DNA of 64,000 bases from JAFNAG01 sp963824985. GTDB taxonomy: Bacteria; Acidobacteriota; UBA6911. The position numbers were made by a program, and so were the translations under genes. Positions 8,696 through 20,071 of the stretch are shown here, one piece after another (position 1 is the stretch's first letter; each line of letters begins with the position of its first letter). The stretch lies in contig CAWGRQ010000047.1 in assembly GCA_963824985.1 (NCBI GenBank), positions 186,001 to 250,000 of the forward strand. Reading direction: 5' to 3'. The notes beneath the pieces are model-generated. The model did no database searches. It was not told the origin of the DNA and saw only the letters and a list, made by a program, of their open reading frames with translations.

Positions 8696-11600
8696 ATGAG
8701 ATTGTGCTTGATCAGGCTGCTCTCAGTGATGCTCTTTCTTCCGCTGATGAGCATTTTCGCTTTCGCCCAGGGCGGCGGCTCAACATCATCCCTCTCAGGA
8801 GTGGTGGTCGATACGTCCGGGGGCGTTATTCCCGGCGCGGACGTTACCGTGAAGAACAACGCTACCAGTGCCGAGTTCAAGGCCATCACGGCCGCGAACG
8901 GCACGTTTTCCATCCCGGCCTTAAATTCCGGGATTTACACCGCGACCGTTACGGTTCCGAACTTCAAGGTTGCGGTCTATAAGGACATCAGAATTGAGGC
9001 AGGCGTTCCGGCTACCATCCGTGTCACCCTCCAGATCGGCGGAACGAGCGAGACCGTCATCGTGGAGGCTGGCGCCGAGATGGTGCAGTCGCAAACGGCC
9101 AACATAGCGGCGACCATGGTTTCCAGCCAGATCCTCAACCTGCCGACCGGGAGCCGCAGCGCTCTCGAAGCCGTCATCTTGAGTATACCGGGCATCAGTA
9201 TCTCCGGTACCGATACCCGTGAGGCCCGCGTCATGGGATTGCCCGAGAACATGGTAAACATCACGATTGACGGCATCAGCGCGCAGGACAACTACATGAA
9301 GTCGACCGACGGCTTTTTCAGCCGCGTGCGTCCGGGCGTCGATGCCATGGAGCAGGTCACGGTTTCAACGGCGACGCCGGGAGCGGAAAGCTCCGGTTCG
9401 GGCGGGGTGCAGATCAAGTTCGTCACGCGTTCCGGCAACAACGATTACCGGGGCGGTCTCTACGAATATTTGCGCAACCCGTTTTTCGATGCCAACACGT
9501 GGTTCAACAACCGCAACATCACGGCGCCGGCCGGTGAAGATTACCGGACCTGGAAGTCCCCTCCTTCTCAGGTCAAGCAGAATCAGTTCGGCGGCCGTGT
9601 CGGCGGCCCGATCCGGATTCCCAAGCTTTTCGACGGCAGGGACAAGGCTTTCTTCTTCTTCAATTACGAAGAGTTGCGCCAGCCCCTCTCGGTCACTTCC
9701 AGCAGCACGCTGTTCACTCCCCAGGCCGAGCTGGGCAACTATCTGTGGTCGGTAAACGGAGTCACTCAGAGCAAGAACCTGTTCGACCTGGCAGCCGCCA
9801 ACGGGTTTGTGTCTACTCCGGACCCGATTGTCAAGAAGATGCTGGCCGACATGAGCGCTTCCACTTCCCAGGGGAGCTTGAGACAGGGGAACGATCCCCT
9901 CGTCCAGACTCTCACCTTCACACTTCCGACGAAGACCAAATGGCGCTATATGACGGGCCGGCTGGACTTCAACCTGTCCAGCAGGCATCGCCTGGAGGCC
10001 ACCTGGAACCATAACAAGCTCTTCTGTCTTCAGTATGACACCACGAACAGCTACGAGCCGAATTTCCCGAATTCGCCGAACTATGGAGTCCAGTGCTCGC
10101 AGCGCTACAACGGATCTCTGGCGCTGCGTTCGACCTTGACCCCGCGGCTCGTCAATGAATTCCGCGCCGGCATGTCCGGCGGGCCCAGCATGTTCAATTC
10201 GAACGTGAGTCCCGGAATGTTCAGCGGCTCGGTGTACAACATGGAAGGCTACACGATCAGCGTCAGCGGGCCCGGGATCACCAATCCTTATGTCAGCTCC
10301 ACCGGCAGCCGGAGGAATGCGACGACCAAGGTGCTTGAGGACAACATGACCTGGAGCAAGGGGTCGCACAGCTTGAGTTTCGGCGTCGCCTTCTCACAGT
10401 TCGGCGTATGGAGTATAGGGATCAGAACCCTGCAAACCCCCAGCGTCACCCTCGGGGTTGACAATACCTACGACCCGGCCAGGGTAATGTTCGATTCAAA
10501 CAACGGCAAGATCAACTTCCCCGGGGCATCCTCGACACAGCTTTCGACCGCCCGCGCCATGTACGGGGTTCTGGTCGGGAGCGTCACCTCGTTGGGAGGC
10601 ACCGCGTACCTGAGCGACCAGGACAATAAGTACTCATTTAATGGGAACAGCGTCAACCGCGGCCACTATCAGGAATACGGCTTTTTCGTGTCGGATGCCT
10701 GGCGCATGCGCCCCGGCCTGACGCTCAACTACGGCTTGCGCTGGGAGTTCCAGAGGCCTTTTGTCCCCGGCAACGACGTCTACTCGACGGCCACCATCGA
10801 GGATATCTGGGGCGTATCCGGCGTCGGCAACAGGTTCGAGCCCGGCGTAATGACCGGCAAGTTGCCGGAGTTCATCCAGTACAAGACGGGCACGAAGGCT
10901 TACAATCAGCGATTTAGGGACTTCGCGCCGAGTTTCGGTTTTGCCTGGAGCCCGAAAGCGGAGGGATTTCTCGGACGCATCATCGGGGAAAGCGGCAAGA
11001 GCGTTGTCCGCGGGGGATTCTCGATCGCCTACAGCCGGATGGGAATGTCCACCTATCAAGGCATATTCAGCGGCAATCCGGGCGGATCCCTGACGGCCAC
11101 GCGCAACGTCAACCGAAACAACCTGGTCAGCGGTGTCGGCGCCGATCAATGGCCGCTGCTTTTCCGTGAACGGAGCCGGCTCACCCCGGGCACATTCCCG
11201 GAGGCGCCGACCTACCCGATGACATCGGCGGTCTATTCGGAGACGGCCGAGATGACGGTCTTCGATCCCAACCTCAAAACACCGTACGCCATGTCCTGGA
11301 CCTTCGGCCTCCAGCGCGAACTGGGCAAGAGCATGGCTCTCGAAGTCCGCTATGTGGGCACCAAAAGCCTCCAGGCATGGGTCCAATACGATTACAACGA
11401 AACCGAACACAACATGCTCGAGAACGGAGTCATGGATGAGTTCTACCTGGCGATGTTGAACCTGCAGGCCAATGTCGCGAACGGGAAGGCTTCCTCCGGC
11501 TTCAAGTACCTGGGGCCGAATACAGGCACCTATCCGCTGCCGATCAGCCTTGCCTGGTTCAACGGGTTGTCCGCTGCCGATGCGACGAATCCGTCGAAGT

Positions 11601-12580
11601 ACTCGGGCTCGAACTGGACCAGCAGCACCAATCTCGGCTATCTCAACCGGGTCAATCCCAACCCGACATCTTTTGCGGGAATCCTGTACAACGATTCCAC
11701 CAAGCGCGCGAATGGCTTGAAGGCAGGGATGCCGGCCAACTTCTTTGTGACCAATCCCAACCTGTTAGGCGGCGCCACGGTCCAGGGCAACGGCGGGTAT
11801 ACGCGATATGACTCGCTGGTCGTCGAATTGCGGCGGCGGATGGCTCAGGGACTGCTGGTTCAGGCAAACTACGTCTTTGCCAAAGATTTCGGCGGGTCGC
11901 GGATCTCGTTCCGCCGGGATCGGATCAACGATCTGGGCAGCGCCCTGCCGCACACGTTCAAGCTCAACTGGGTGTATGAGCTGCCGTTCGGCAAGGGCCG
12001 CAGGTTCGGCGGCTCCTCCGGCAGATTGCTCGATAGCCTCATCGGCGGCTGGGAATTTCACGGAATCTTCCGCATGCAGAGCGGCGATCGTGAGAATTTC
12101 GGCAACTACCGGGTGGTAGGAATGACGGACGCGGAACTTCAGAGTCTCTTCAAGCTGCGCTTTGATGACGCGAACCGGATCATCTATCAGCTGCCGGACG
12201 ACATCATCCAGAACACGATCAAGGCGTTCAGCTTCTCGCCGACTTCCGCGACCGGGTACAGCGGCGATGCGCCCACGGGCCGCTACTTCGCTCCGGCGAG
12301 GGCGGCGGATTGCATCTCCATATTTGCCCAGGACTGCGCGCCGCGCACTCACTATGTCCGCGGACCGAGATGGAATAACGTGGACATGAGCGTGCTGAAG
12401 CAGTTCCGTTTCACGGAGACGAAGAACTTCGAGCTCCGCGCCGAGTTCGTGAACGCGTTCAACGAGGTCAACTTCAACTTCACCACCTCGTGCGTCAGCA
12501 GCAGCGTGAACACCTGCCAGGTGACCGGAACGCAGGGCGCCCCGCGCCGGGTCCAGATCATCATGCGCCTCAATTTCTGA
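8696..12580 (+). CDS. TonB-dependent receptor with carboxypeptidase-regulatory-like domain
   Basis: 1294 residues from the ATG at 8696 (AAGGAG 6 bases upstream). It has a signal peptide (RLCLIRLLSVMLFLPLMSI...FAQ), then a CarboxypepD_reg-like/CNA-B-type domain (~27-105: LSGVVVDTSGGVIPGADV), a plug (ALEAVILSIPGISISG; VMGLPENMVNITIDG) and a very long beta-barrel rich in aromatic strands ending in the outer-membrane C-terminal signature IIMRLNF. This size and domain order is the Oar/acidobacterial TonB-dependent transporter type, whose substrates (polysaccharide fragments, peptides) are mostly unknown. It is flanked only by repeat-rich DNA, with no adjacent SusD, so it is not a classical Sus pair. 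Confidence 0.92.
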   Translation: MRLCLIRLLSVMLFLPLMSIFAFAQGGGSTSSLSGVVVDTSGGVIPGADVTVKNNATSAEFKAITAANGTFSIPALNSGIYTATVTVPNFKVAVYKDIRIEAGVPATIRVTLQIGGTSETVIVEAGAEMVQSQTANIAATMVSSQILNLPTGSRSALEAVILSIPGISISGTDTREARVMGLPENMVNITIDGISAQDNYMKSTDGFFSRVRPGVDAMEQVTVSTATPGAESSGSGGVQIKFVTRSGNNDYRGGLYEYLRNPFFDANTWFNNRNITAPAGEDYRTWKSPPSQVKQNQFGGRVGGPIRIPKLFDGRDKAFFFFNYEELRQPLSVTSSSTLFTPQAELGNYLWSVNGVTQSKNLFDLAAANGFVSTPDPIVKKMLADMSASTSQGSLRQGNDPLVQTLTFTLPTKTKWRYMTGRLDFNLSSRHRLEATWNHNKLFCLQYDTTNSYEPNFPNSPNYGVQCSQRYNGSLALRSTLTPRLVNEFRAGMSGGPSMFNSNVSPGMFSGSVYNMEGYTISVSGPGITNPYVSSTGSRRNATTKVLEDNMTWSKGSHSLSFGVAFSQFGVWSIGIRTLQTPSVTLGVDNTYDPARVMFDSNNGKINFPGASSTQLSTARAMYGVLVGSVTSLGGTAYLSDQDNKYSFNGNSVNRGHYQEYGFFVSDAWRMRPGLTLNYGLRWEFQRPFVPGNDVYSTATIEDIWGVSGVGNRFEPGVMTGKLPEFIQYKTGTKAYNQRFRDFAPSFGFAWSPKAEGFLGRIIGESGKSVVRGGFSIAYSRMGMSTYQGIFSGNPGGSLTATRNVNRNNLVSGVGADQWPLLFRERSRLTPGTFPEAPTYPMTSAVYSETAEMTVFDPNLKTPYAMSWTFGLQRELGKSMALEVRYVGTKSLQAWVQYDYNETEHNMLENGVMDEFYLAMLNLQANVANGKASSGFKYLGPNTGTYPLPISLAWFNGLSAADATNPSKYSGSNWTSSTNLGYLNRVNPNPTSFAGILYNDSTKRANGLKAGMPANFFVTNPNLLGGATVQGNGGYTRYDSLVVELRRRMAQGLLVQANYVFAKDFGGSRISFRRDRINDLGSALPHTFKLNWVYELPFGKGRRFGGSSGRLLDSLIGGWEFHGIFRMQSGDRENFGNYRVVGMTDAELQSLFKLRFDDANRIIYQLPDDIIQNTIKAFSFSPTSATGYSGDAPTGRYFAPARAADCISIFAQDCAPRTHYVRGPRWNNVDMSVLKQFRFTETKNFELRAEFVNAFNEVNFNFTTSCVSSSVNTCQVTGTQGAPRRVQIIMRLNF

Positions 12581-12679
12581 TTAATGGCCCGGGGAGGAAC
12601 GCGGTCCGGCCGCGTTCCTCCCACCCGTTCGCAAATGCGGACGGGCCGCGCAAAACGTCTGCTCCGTCCAGAGATGTCC

Positions 12680-12736
12680 CAATCAGAAACGGTCCCTCAC
12701 ACGCCTAGGCGCGCACCCGTTGACGCATGAAAAGGT
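12680..12736 (+). repeat. Family S dispersed repeat, copy 1
   Basis: About 55 bases containing GTCCCTCACACG followed by GCGCACCCGTTGACGCATGAAAAGG. Closely matches the copy at 58154-58202 and, more loosely, three others in the window. Confidence 0.55.
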
Positions 12737-12861
12737 CATGCCTCTCTGTTGGCAATTGTCGGGGTCGGCGTCGCAGTCGCCATCGCTATCGACTTTTTCG
12801 GACTGGGACGGTCGATAAGGGCTGCGATTGCGACCCCGATATTTGGTGGATGTAGAGCTTA

Positions 12862-12921
12862 GTTTCGGAGCAGCAGCTCCTCATGCGCTTGTGGCGCACC
12901 CGGTGACGCATGAAAATCTTT
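12862..12921 (+). repeat. Family S dispersed repeat, copy 2
   Basis: TTTCGGAGCAGCAGCTCCTCATGCG, then GCGCACCCGGTGACGCATGAAAA. It is the same unit as the inverted copy at 49440-49500. The remainder of this 484-base gap between the receptor and the M14 gene shows no gene. Confidence 0.55.
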
Positions 12922-12923
12922 TG

Positions 12924-13003
12924 GCTTTGCGACTTTGCGTCTTGGCGTCCTTGCGTTGATCTTTTTTAACGCAATGACGCAAGGGCGCGAGGGCGCAAAG
13001 AGC
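12924..13003. repeat. Minimal family R-like hairpin
   Basis: Imperfect palindrome in which CTTTGCG/CTTGCG words on the left are answered by ACGCAA and GCGCAAAG words on the right around an A/T-rich loop (GATCTTTTTTAA). It resembles the stem of family R without its terminal and central modules, and lies just downstream of S copy 2. Confidence 0.5.
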
Positions 13004-13064
13004 TATTTTCGGAACAGGTGAATTGGGCGAGTGAAGATTTCGGGTCCTTTTTCTCCTTTTGACC

Positions 13065-16056
13065 TCACTTCACCAGGTCCCGGATCTCCTGTTCCAGGGC
13101 CGTCAGGCGAAATTGGAGCATCAGGTCGTTAAAGGTGACCTTGACAGAAGCATAATCCTTGCTCCGGATGTCCATAAGCGCGGCCTTGAGCTGAGCCTGA
13201 TATTCATCCAGTTTCGCGGCCGCACGCGCTCCGGCACGCCCCTTGAATTCATCGAGCGCTCCCAGACGAGCGGTCTGGAACTCCTTGATCAGCGCGTCGT
13301 ATTGTCGACCTTCTTCGACCGCCTGCGCGCCGCGCGCCGCCGCAAGTTTCTGCCCTTGCGCCAGCGCCTTCTGCAGGTCCGCGTGCACCGCATCCGTCAG
13401 CTTAATCCACTCCTGCTCGGTGGTTGTTCTGGCCGCTGCGGGGGGGGCGGGCGCCCCTTCGCTGAGCGGTCCGAAATAGAAGAGCGAGTTGAAGACCAGC
13501 TTGAACATCCCGTGAGTCTGGCCGCGCCACTGCGGGCGGAATCCCGTCAGGATGATGTGCCCGTTCCCATAAGCGGCGTCGATCGCGGCCGCTTTGCCCT
13601 GGAGTTTTTCAGGATGCAGCAGGAATCCGCTCATCAGCGGGTTGTCGTCCTTGGGGTAATTAAGAAGGATGCTCCCCTTGAATTCCCGATCCGGTTCAAA
13701 TGCCGCATTCCGGGCGAAAAAGACGGCGGGCTCCGAGGGGAGGCCGAAAAGCAGCGGGTGCGCGGCATCCTTCCGCTCCGTGCGCAGGATGGAACCGGAA
13801 CAGAAGAATTCCTGGTTTTTGAGGCCGCTGAGTACGTTTTTCACCGGCAGGTTGAAGCGTTCGATGGCAAACAACGAGGCGTTGCCGAGCATCAGCAGCG
13901 TCCCCCCCTCGCGCACAAACTCGCGGACCTTGATCAGACCCGCCTCACCAATGCCGCCGACATACTCGGCGGGGAGAGTTCCCAGCGCATGCCCATCCAT
14001 GATCGCGGCCGTCCCGGCTTCGGCAAAAATCAGCACGTCGTAGCTGTCGCGGAGATGTCCGGATTGAATTTCCGCGTTGCGCACATCCTTGTAGGGGAAC
14101 TCATGCTGGTCGAGCAGCCATCGGGTCCAGCCCTCATCGATATTGGCCATCCAGGAGGAATACAGCCCGATGCGCGGCGCTTTGATCGCGCTGACCGGAT
14201 CGCTCAGCGGACTGGTCCCGAGGACCGGCAGGCTCAGGTCGCTGCTGATCCCCTGCATCTGCTGCATGGAAATCCCCGTGGCCACGACTGCCCCGGGCGC
14301 CAGGCGCACCTTCCCCACCGTCAATTCCTTCTTGGCCATCGAAACCGTCCCTCCCGCCTTGAGAACGCGGTTGATGGCACGGAAGGCGGCATTGGATTGG
14401 CGGTCGAATACAAATACCGAACCTGAACCTTCGACCCGGCCGGCTGGGGGCGTGATTCTGTCAAGCGGCCGCAGGCGGCCGCGCACATCAGGCGCGGGCG
14501 GAGCCGTCACCGCGATCACCTCAACCCCCATTTGAAAAGGGAGGGTCCAGCCGGCGATATCATAAGGAAGATCGGGCTCGCCGCCTGGAGTGACGCGCAG
14601 ATCCGGGTAGTTTTGAACCTCCATCAACTCCTTCACCAGCAGGGCGAACGGCTGGTCCATCAGGATCACCCAACTGCCCGCCGGATACTCCCGGCCGTTG
14701 AAGGAAATCACCTGCGCCGCCTGGTGAACGCGGATGCCGTTGATTCTGAGCTTCTCCACCAGCAGCGCGGCGGTCTGAGGATCCCGCTGATTCTGAGGAA
14801 TAACGTAGGCGAATGGAGGCTCCGCGGTGAACCTCCGAATGACGTCCCGGCCCGCCTGATAGCGGTTGTAAATGATCTCCTCACGGTACCGGGCGGCCGT
14901 GTCGAGAACCGACATCGACGCCCCTTCCATATATTTGACGGCATCTCCCAGTCGCCACCATCCCCCTTTCCAGGGACTGGAGTAGAAAGACCTCCTGGCG
15001 CAATCCCTGGTATTCCTTCGGAAAATCCTGAACCGTGTAAAAACGCGGCGTTGCATACCGGTAGAGCGCGGTTTCGGTCAGGAACGAAATGGTGTTGCGA
15101 TAATTGTTGACCCCATCGATGAAGCCCGGGTACCAGTCGTCAAAACCGGTCCGGTGTATCGATCCCGGCATGCCGCGTTCATCCAGGTACGACGCCATGG
15201 CAGTGCCGAAGACATTGGTCCAGCGCCACATCAACGGGTGTACGTTGCTCGAGATCGGCTCGGCAAACGGCGGGATCCAGATGCGGGCGGGAAATGGGGC
15301 GGTCTGATGATGATTGTAGTAGACCATCGGGTGCCACTGCTCCACTCCGACCCGCGTGATGACCTGCGATTCGAGCATGTTGTTCATGTAACCGTCACGG
15401 TTGTTGTCGTGGCCGACGTATTTCTGATAGAGCCAGGGCATCGGGCTGACCTCATACACGGTGCCGAGATTGCGCCGGTACCAGTCCGCCACCATGTTCT
15501 GCCCGTCGGGATTGAGGGAAAACCAGAGGACGAGGACCACATTGTCGAGAATAAATTTGATGTCCGGCTCTTCCGCCTTCGACACCAGGTCATAGGCTAG
15601 CTGGATCGTGTGCTCGGCGCCCGCCACCTCCGAGGAGTGAAGACCGCCGTCGACATGCACAATCACCTTCCCTTCCCGGGCGAGCGAGCGCGCCTCATCA
15701 TCCTTGAGATCCTGAACCTGAGCAATCCGCCGCCCGATCTCCCGGTATCGATCGATATTCTTCAGATTCTCCGCCGAGGAAATGATCGCGAGAAACCAGT
15801 CCTGCCCTTCGGATGTCTTGCCGACGTTCTGCAGCCGGATCTTGTCGGATGCGGCGGCCAGTTTCTGAAAATAGGCCAGCGACTCTGTATATCGCGTCAG
15901 GTGATAGTCGGCACCCGGCCGGTAGCCCAGCACCGACTCGGGTGTCGGCAGCGTCTGCGCCCGCAGCATGCCTGCGGGGCTCCATATCAACGCACCAACC
16001 GCGAGAACGAGAATTGCGACCCTGGCGACGAGGTTTCGTCCGGCAACAACGATCAT
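13065..16056 (-). CDS. Secreted M14-family zinc carboxypeptidase (single frameshift)
   Basis: The gene is readable in two frames: 16056 down to about 14985 (signal peptide plus catalytic domain), then on to 13065 in a second frame. At about 14985 one extra G on the plus strand breaks what otherwise reads RQEVFYSSPWKGGWWRLGD. The joined product would be ~990 residues. Zinc-binding H140-SSE143 lies in VDGGLHSSEVAG, with SLNPDG and the later YNHHQTAP segment. The long C-terminal part contains a region like those found in acidobacterial M14 proteins (glutamine-amidotransferase-like, EAGTAAIMDGHALG) and a coiled-coil-like tail. It is predicted to trim peptides outside the cytoplasm. It lies 69 bases after the TRAP permease gene on the same strand, so it may share its transcript. 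Confidence 0.8.
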
Positions 16057-16125
16057 GGGCTTTTCTCCTCAACGAGTTTTTTTGATCATAATGGCAGTCA
16101 CGGCGGAATGTAAATTGGATGAAAC

Positions 16126-18016
16126 TTAGGGCTGGAACCACTGCGGCAGGGCAGTGGACATGAAGGGAACGTAGGTGATCAGCAGAACACCCCCCAGCAG
16201 CACCAGCAGGATCGGGACAATCGAACGGCCAGACAACCGACATCGGCTTGTTAAACCGGTACGAGGAAAGGAAACAGGTTCATCCCCACCGGCGGCGTTA
16301 GGTAGCCCAGTTCCAGGTTCGCCAGGAAGATGATGCCCAGATGGACCGGGTCGATGCCGAACGCGCACGCCGATCGGCAGCATGATCAGGCACCACCACG
16401 ACGATGGCCGAAAATATGTCCATCAGGCAGCCGACGATGAGCAGGAAGAGGTTCAGCGCCAGCAGGAACAGCCAGCTGCGAGTGGACCGCGCTCTGTACC
16501 CAGTCGATGCAGCAGGTCGGGTATCTGCGCCTCGATCAGGTATCCGGTGAATCCCATGGCAACGCCGAGGATCAGCAGGATGGCCCCGACCAGCAGCCCG
16601 CATTCGGTCATGACGCGCGGGATAGGTCCCGGACGATCTTCAGGTCGCGGTAAACAAGCGTTTCCACGACGAAGGCATAGATTGCCGTGATCGCGGAGGC
16701 CTCCACCGCCGTGGCGAACCCGCCGAACAGAGCGGACGATGCGCCACCACGGGGAGCAGCAGTTCCCACTTCGCCTCCCAGATCGCACGACCTGCCTCGC
16801 CTCCGTCAGAAAATCCGTGGGCCGGAGGCGTTAGGCGGACTCTGCCAGATACCCCAGGCGGACGCCGCAATCACCAGCAGCGATGCCGGGGAGGATCCCG
16901 CCCAGAAACATCCGGTTGATTTCGATGTTGCGCGATGATGGCGTAGAGGATCACCGGGCAGGCACGGAGGAAAGAGCAGCCCGATGAGATCCGGAACCGG
17001 TGAGCAGGCCGAGAGCATTCTTCTCCGAGTAGCGCGCCGCCAGCAGCACCGGCATGAGCAGGCCGCCCAGCGCCAGGATCGTCACGCCCGAGGCGCCGGT
17101 GAAGGAGGTAAAAAAGGCGCACACCAGCACCGTGACGATCGCCGGCCCGCCGCGGAAATGCCCCACCAGCGCCTGGAACACGCGCACCAGCCGCCGCGCC
17201 GCGCCGCCTTCCGCCAGCAGGTAGCCGGCCAGCGTGAACAGGGGAATCGCCGGGGAGGGATGCATTGGTTACCAATGCGCATAATGCTTGATCGGCATCA
17301 TTTCGATCGGCGAATCCATCCGCCCATAAAAGGATCAGGCGCGGCGCCGCCCAGGGTGACAAAAATCGGGGCGCCCATGATCGTTGCGGCCAGCAAGACG
17401 ATCAGGGCCGGCACTACCATGCGCGCCGGGTCGACGGGCAGCCAGACCACGAGGGCCAGGATGGCGCCCGCGACCGCGATCGCCAACAGTCGCAGCTTCC
17501 AGGTATCCGCCGCATGCCGGATCAAACGCCAGGCGATGGCTCGCGAATCCCAGCGGCATCATGGCTTGCGCTATCCAGCTCGGAAATCCGTAGGCCAGAA
17601 TCAGTCGCCGCTTCCCGCGTGCTGCTCGACGAAGTTGAAGCTGGCCAGGATGCAGGATCGCCGTCAGCGCCGCGGCGAAGACGCCGCTGAAGAAGCGCGC
17701 ACCGTCCTTGAACCGTCCCTTTCAGAAGGGTGGTCACCGTCGAGAGCGCAAGCAGCCGGCCCTCGCGCGCGGCAATCGCCCCGCCCATCATGCAGATGAG
17801 CAGCGTCAGATGGGACTGCACCGCGCTCGACGCCGGAAACACGATCGAGGTCCCGCGCAAGCACGATGTCCTGCAACGGGAGAAAAACCATGCCGGCCAG
17901 CACCACTGGAGATCAGCAGGTTTTCCTGCTTCGGCAAGAAAGCTCTTGCCGGTTGCCAGACTCCGCATCCGGCAGAGCCGCTCCCGTCGGCATCCACGAT
18001 CCCCGAGCTCACTCAT
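16126..18016 (-). pseudogene. TRAP transporter fused small/large permease DctQM (multiple frameshifts)
   Basis: Begins with an ATG that overlaps the dctP stop as ATGA (18013-18016). Fragments in all three minus frames reconstruct one fused permease: a DctQ part (QSHLTLLICMMGGAIAAREG), a junction around MMPLGFA, then DctM segments (LAIAVAGAILALVVWLPVD; IPLFTLAGYLLAEGG; FFTSFTGASGVTILALGGLL; final LLITYVPFMSTALPQWF). At least six frame changes occur over 1.9 kb, many next to short homopolymers. The intact protein would be a roughly 16-helix membrane symporter importing an organic acid or other solute with Na+ or H+. Either genuinely decayed or a badly polished assembly region. Confidence 0.75.
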
Positions 18017-19061
18017 TTTCGCGGCCCCTTTGGAATGGCGCGGAACTCGCCGACCAGCTTCTGTACTTCTTCGAAAATGTCCGCCGGAACCATTCTTCCC
18101 CGGATCTGCGGATAAAGGATCTACGTCAGCTTGCGCCATTCCTCTTCGATCTGAGGCGTGACGGGATTCACCTTCAGTCCCTTTTTCTGCATCGCCGCGA
18201 CCGAGTCCTCATCTTCTTTGCGGCTGGCGGCGCGCATCTTGGCGCCCGCGGCAGCCGCGGCATCATGAAGCTGCTTCTGGCGTGTCAGGCGGAATCTTGT
18301 CCCACGTGTCCTTCTTGATGACCGTGGCCCCTGACAAGCACGCCCATTTCAACGCCAGCATGTTGGGCGCCGCCGTATAGATCTGCCCCATCAGGGCCTG
18401 GTTAGGCGGCAGCGGAATCGCGCTGATCAACCCGGTACGCAACCCCGGGAGAATACTCGCGGTCTCCAGCGGGACCGGGGTATACCCGAGCGATTTCATC
18501 AGGTCGACCTGAAACGCATTTCCGGCCCACGTGAACATCTTCAGCTTTTTCAGGTCGTCCGGCTGACGGCGGGAGTCTTGGAAAAAAAGCGCACCCATCC
18601 GGCATCACCCCAGAACAAGGACGACAAATCCCTTGTCCAGGAGCATCTGTTCCAGCCGCGGTCCCAATTTCCCCAGCACATAATCAAACTCCGCCCAGGA
18701 GCGAAACGTCAGGGGCAGGAACGATAGCCCGCCAACCGACTTGTCGATCTCGCTCAGCCCGACGACGGTGAGCATGCCGGCGTTGAGCGCTCCGGCGCGC
18801 ATCAGCCGCACCATGGTCGGCTTCGCCCCCCTGGGTGCCGTCCGCATAGATGGTCAGTTTCACGGCGCCACCCGTAGCATCGCGCCACTTCTGTCCCATT
18901 TCCACAAGCGCGGCATGATAGGAACTTCCGGTCGGAGCCAATGTTCCCAGCCGCACCGTCACCGGATCGATGGCACGGGCGGAGATCGCCGACTGGAGAA
19001 TCACGCCAGCACCGAGGATGAGAATGCCGAAGATTGCGATCTTGGTTGCAGCCTGCTTCAT
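18013..19061 (-). pseudogene. TRAP transporter substrate-binding protein DctP (frameshifted)
   Basis: Starts at ATG 19061, overlapping the tatT stop as ATGA. Signal peptide (KIAIFGILILGAGVILQ), then VTVRLGTLAPTGSSYHAALVEMG and WRDATGGAVKLTIYADG, the classical DctP start. Later pieces in other frames include SVGGLSFLPLTFRSWAEFD, DDLKKLKMFTWAGN and the terminal IRGRMVPADIFEEVQKL. Changes of frame are needed near 18840 (a run of G/C), 18600, 18285 and 18120. Total span fits a ~345-residue family member. Binds the solute in the periplasm and delivers it to the DctQM permease. Confidence 0.78.
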
Positions 19062-20071
19062 TTCAAGTCTCCTAACTGGGGGCGGAAGTATGACGCAAAT
19101 AAACCCCAAAGACGGGACGCAGAGAATGGCGTCTTCCCCGGATCGAGGATCAGGTCGTCGATTCGTGACAGCAGCCAGCGGGCACGGCGCTGCATGATGA
19201 TGTTAACCAGGCGGTACTCGGGACGGGCATTGACATCGACCGCCAGCGCCCGGTCGAGCAACGACTGAAATTCGCGCCGGTCCTGCCGGGCGACGCTGAC
19301 GGATTCGGCCAGCGCCACCAGAGGCCCGGCCTGGAATCCGCCCGACAGGGCCATGGCCCGGTCGAAATGCTTGCGGGCGCGTTCGATCCAATCGCCTTCG
19401 GCTCCCTGCCGCGACCCTTCGTACGAGATCAGAAACGTATGAATGGCCCCGTCGCTGAAGCCCTCATCAAGAGCCAGCGCCCGGTCAATCAAGGCTTCGA
19501 CGGCGGGTTGATCGACCACCAGGCCCATGTCGTTCTTGGAATTACTGATCGCCAGGCCCCAGGACGCAGCGGTCCAGTAAAGCAGGGGAACATCCTTGAT
19601 TCCGGCCGACTTCACGGCCAGCGCGGGATCGGCATTCAATGCCGCGGAAAAGCCCTGGTGTCGCGTCTCCAGCCCGCGCAGCCCGTAGTCCCGGGCGCGC
19701 AGCAGAAGCCCTCGCGCCCGCAGCTTCATCTCGGTGGCCCGATCCAGGTTAATGGGCGCCATCTCGTCGGCATCCTGAATGATGAAGGCGTAGGTGTATT
19801 GGGTAAAGCCGCTGGCGGCGGCGAACAGCAGCCCGCCATGGCGCGGGCTTTCCGCCAGAAGGCTCTCGATCAGTTTCAGACTGAAGGGGATCGCATCTTT
19901 CACCAGCTCGGGATCGCTATCCGAAGAAAAAGTCGTGCCGCTCTGGGCCAGCGCGTCGCCGAGCTTGTTTACGGCAATCTTGCGCACCGAGCAGCCGGGC
20001 GCAAGCAGGCCGGTCAGGATCACAGGAATGAGCAGGCCGGCCGCGCGGCCCTTGAAACTGGTCCCTGCCAT
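19058..20071 (-). CDS. tatT: TRAP transporter TatT-component lipoprotein
   Basis: 337 residues from the ATG at 20071 (GGGAG upstream). An N-terminal signal ends in the lipobox LLAPGC, so it is a lipoprotein. The body is alpha-helical with TPR-like segments (RATEMKLRARGLLLRARDYGLRGL; AVEALIDRALALDEGFSDGAIHTFL; RKHFDRAMAL) and the YWTAASWGLAIS motif of the TatT family, described from spirochaete TRAP systems that use a TPR lipoprotein partner for the DctP protein. Its stop overlaps the dctP start (ATGA), so translation is coupled. Unlike its neighbours, this gene has no frameshift. A longer upstream start (20206) is in frame but lacks the lipobox logic. Confidence 0.82.
   Translation of the reverse strand: MAGTSFKGRAAGLLIPVILTGLLAPGCSVRKIAVNKLGDALAQSGTTFSSDSDPELVKDAIPFSLKLIESLLAESPRHGGLLFAAASGFTQYTYAFIIQDADEMAPINLDRATEMKLRARGLLLRARDYGLRGLETRHQGFSAALNADPALAVKSAGIKDVPLLYWTAASWGLAISNSKNDMGLVVDQPAVEALIDRALALDEGFSDGAIHTFLISYEGSRQGAEGDWIERARKHFDRAMALSGGFQAGPLVALAESVSVARQDRREFQSLLDRALAVDVNARPEYRLVNIIMQRRARWLLSRIDDLILDPGKTPFSASRLWGLFASYFRPQLGDLK

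Noticed and set aside
13059..14426. 455-codon plus-strand frame
   Set aside because: Antisense to the M14 carboxypeptidase C-terminal region, no recognisable domain and no ribosome-binding site.
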